A DNA stretch of 45,989 bases, from assembly GCA_013215145.1 (NCBI GenBank), contig JABSRP010000051.1:1-45989 (forward strand), written 5' to 3'. This document shows, in pieces, positions 44,273 through 45,989 of the stretch. Made by a program: the position numbers and the translations under genes. This stretch comes from Pseudobacteriovorax sp. (GTDB taxonomy: Bacteria; Bdellovibrionota_B; Oligoflexia; Oligoflexales; Oligoflexaceae). Each line of letters opens with the position of its first letter. The stretch's first letter is position 1. The notes under the pieces are model-generated. The model saw only the letters and a program-made list of their open reading frames with translations. It did no database searches and was not told where the DNA came from.

Positions 44273-45283
44273 CTAAGAGCCACCTCTTGCAGCCGAGTCT
44301 TTGATAAACGTGAGCGGCGTCACACCTTTCCAACGCTTAAACGCTCGGTAAAATGCGGAGGGATCCGAAAACCCTGTCGCCTGGCATAACTCCTCGATTG
44401 TGGCTCTCTTTTCCAAATGCGCAAGAGCTAGATCACGTCGCAAATTATCACGAATCTCTTGAAAACTAGTCCCTTCCTTTCGCAGTCGACGTCGCAAGGT
44501 AGGAGCCGAAAGGCCAAGTCGCTCGGCCATCTGAATACCTGAAGACGTAAAACTCAGATCACTCTGGTATAGCTCTGCGCGAACACGAGACGATAGACTG
44601 TCCGACATGGAGAGGCGGAAAATAAGCGCGAGAGGAGACCGACCTAAAAATCGTCTGAGAGATCGCTCACTTTGGACAATGGGAAGCTCTAGACAATAAG
44701 AGGGAAATTCGATAAAGCTTGTTTTAGAACCATATTCTACGGGGCAAAAAAATAAGTCTGAGTTGCTCTCACGGAAACGGGGAGAATCATATTGTAAGCC
44801 CACCCGTTTTAAATGGATCTGTACGCCGCCAAGCCAAGAGGCAAAACGGTGCCAAACAGCTAAAAGCACTTCAATAATAAAGTCAGGAGTCACAAGTGAA
44901 TGCACTTTAGTTAGATGAAGCCTTGCTATGTCACCTTGAATTTCAAACACAAATCGAAAATTTTCTGTGATCAGCTCGTAGAATTTCACACTGCGTTCAA
45001 AAAATACTCGTAAACTATCTCCATGGATCATGGTGAGGCTCATAAGATAAAAGGTACCAGGCTTGGCTGACTGAGAAAAAAATCCCATATACTCATCCTG
45101 GGTTTCCATCCAAACACGCTGAATCAATTGGGAGTACTTTAATGAGTCTATAAAAAGGCTTTGATCTTTTAATATAACAGGATCGATATCTAACGACTGC
45201 AGCCAAGAACGCACGGGATACCCCTGATATATCGCTCCCTCCAGCGCTGCTCGTACATATTGCCCTGAAACTTTAACATGCAT
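44273..45283 (-). CDS. AraC-family transcriptional regulator
   Basis: 336 aa from ATG 45283; TTG 45301 is the alternative. The C-terminal double HTH is typical: RLGLSAPTLRRRLRKEGTSFQEIRDNLRRDLALAHLEKRATIEELCQATGFSDPSAFYRAFKRWKGVTPLTF. The N-terminal 190 residues match the AraC_arabinose_bd-type domain of OruR/ArgR-like regulators. Position between the beta-oxidation operon and a divergent FadD-like gene suggests it controls both, responding to an acyl or sterol-like ligand. Confidence 0.9.
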   Translation of the reverse strand: MHVKVSGQYVRAALEGAIYQGYPVRSWLQSLDIDPVILKDQSLFIDSLKYSQLIQRVWMETQDEYMGFFSQSAKPGTFYLMSLTMIHGDSLRVFFERSVKFYELITENFRFVFEIQGDIARLHLTKVHSLVTPDFIIEVLLAVWHRFASWLGGVQIHLKRVGLQYDSPRFRESNSDLFFCPVEYGSKTSFIEFPSYCLELPIVQSERSLRRFLGRSPLALIFRLSMSDSLSSRVRAELYQSDLSFTSSGIQMAERLGLSAPTLRRRLRKEGTSFQEIRDNLRRDLALAHLEKRATIEELCQATGFSDPSAFYRAFKRWKGVTPLTFIKDSAARGGS

Positions 45284-45427
45284 AAAGGCCCCAGTGTCCA
45301 AGTGGTTTTTTGCATCCTAGCGCGCACACAAAATCTTTTGAAGTCTTATCTGCTATGCCTTTCAGATATTTAATTTCTCTAAACTGTCACCGATAATGCT
45401 TGTTGAATGTCTAGTCATTTCCTATGA

Positions 45428-45471
45428 TCCCAAAAGAATCTAGCCTATCGATCATCGATTCCCTTGTGGGA
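45428..45471. promoter_or_regulatory. Nested palindromes in the araC-fadD divergent region
   Basis: ATCGAT-C-ATCGAT (45447-45459) is a 13-bp palindrome. It is flanked by TCCCAAAAG (45428-45436) and CTTGTGGGA (45463-45471), which are inverse complements except at one position. The region lies just upstream of the FadD-like start and is a candidate operator. Confidence 0.35.
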
Positions 45472-45495
45472 CATCTATTCACATGAGGTCGTTAT

Positions 45496-45989
45496 ATGAC
45501 TATTGTTAATCCCATTACGCCATTAGAAGCCTTCTATAAACGAGTGGAAAGCACTCCGAACAAAGTCTACCTACGACAACCAAGAGGAGCCAGGTGGCAA
45601 GAGTTCACTTGGGTCGAGACACAAGACATTGTTCGAAAACTCGCTCAAAAATTAAAGGACTTAGGAATCAATCCTGGTGATCGTGTCGCAATTTTAGCGA
45701 AGAACTCAGCCTTTTGGTTTATGTCTGATCTTGCCATCATGATGGTCGGAGCTGTTAGCGTGCCCCTCTATCCCACGCAAACAGATGAGTCGATGACCTA
45801 TGTATTAAATCACAGTGAAGCCAAAGCCATTTTCCTTGGAAAGCTTGATCGACCTATGGCATCCGGCGTCATGTCCGATGAAATCATCAAAATTAATATG
45901 CCCGGAAGTAAATATGAATCGGCCGATCAACAAGCTTCATATACTAGAAGATCATACACGCAAAGAAGGAACAATCGATCTAAAGGTTG
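45496..45989 (+). CDS. fadD: AMP-forming long-chain acyl-CoA synthetase, N-terminal fragment
   Basis: The 5' 164 codons of an open frame running off the window. MTIVNPITPLEAFYKRVESTP, WQEFTWVETQDIVRKLAQKL, LGINPGDRVAILAKNSAFWFMSDLAIMMVGAVSVPLYPTQT and YVLNHSEAKAIF are typical of long-chain acyl-CoA/AMP ligases. ATG 45496 has GAGG 7 nt upstream. It would activate the free acid for the divergent beta-oxidation operon. The last 30 or so residues (ADQQASYTRRSYTQRRNNRSKG) do not look like the family; a frameshift or an edge error is possible. Confidence 0.8.
   Translation, partial: MTIVNPITPLEAFYKRVESTPNKVYLRQPRGARWQEFTWVETQDIVRKLAQKLKDLGINPGDRVAILAKNSAFWFMSDLAIMMVGAVSVPLYPTQTDESMTYVLNHSEAKAIFLGKLDRPMASGVMSDEIIKINMPGSKYESADQQASYTRRSYTQRRNNRSKG

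Noticed and set aside
1..45989. tRNA, rRNA, prophage or insertion sequence with transposase
   Set aside because: No cloverleaf, rRNA core, integrase, phage structural gene or transposase was recognised on either strand.

Overview
The window looks like chromosomal DNA of a Gram-negative bacterium with moderate GC content. It carries many lipoprotein signal peptides, an outer-membrane barrel, an HAE3/MMPL-type RND exporter, TonB-like domains, a Ser/Thr kinase with TPRs, an FHA protein, a PilZ protein and an ECF sigma factor. This mix resembles Bdellovibrionota/Oligoflexia or another delta-proteobacterium-like lineage. That placement is inference from gene content; no rRNA or tRNA was recognised.

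Layout. (1) 1-4081, minus strand: a tightly coupled lipid-modification operon (desaturase, flavin amine oxidase-like protein, DUF1365 protein, cyclopropane-type fatty-acid methyltransferase, the last cut by the window edge). (2) 4387-11711, plus strand: a PilZ protein fused to what looks like a catalytically dead HMG-CoA-reductase fold, then an RND exporter fused to a LolA-like domain, then a beta-barrel outer-membrane protein. This suggests a regulated envelope lipid or hydrophobe export line. (3) 11720-20182: mostly small exported proteins and lipoproteins (NlpC/P60, beta-propeller-like, CxxCH lipoprotein, VWA lipoprotein), an EamA permease, and a GH113-like glycosidase gene broken by one in-frame TAA. 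(4) 20336-23984: a single-chain fusion of a DabB-like (NuoL-type) membrane subunit to the catalytic half of DabA (DUF2309), with a divergent winged-helix regulator. (5) 24152-30074: a papain-like lipoprotein, a double TonB_C-like lipoprotein, a 42-bp inverted repeat between convergent genes, a kinase-TPR protein and an FHA protein. (6) 30075-32357: a 566-bp intergenic region with a helically phased GTAAT array in front of an ECF sigma factor, then a baeRF-like protein. (7) 32488-45989: a catabolic cluster for a fatty-acid or sterol-like substrate. It encodes a LysR regulator, an acetoacetate-decarboxylase-fold protein, HSL-type esterase, FMO, GMC oxidase, AMACR-like CoA enzyme, acyl-CoA dehydrogenase, FadB and FadA, with an AraC regulator and a divergent FadD-like ligase.

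The least ordinary elements are the DabB-DabA fusion with its His-rich loop, the PilZ/pseudo-HMGR protein, and the phased GTAAT array with two mutually exclusive hairpins upstream of the sigma factor. Family assignments rest on motifs read by eye; no database search was run.
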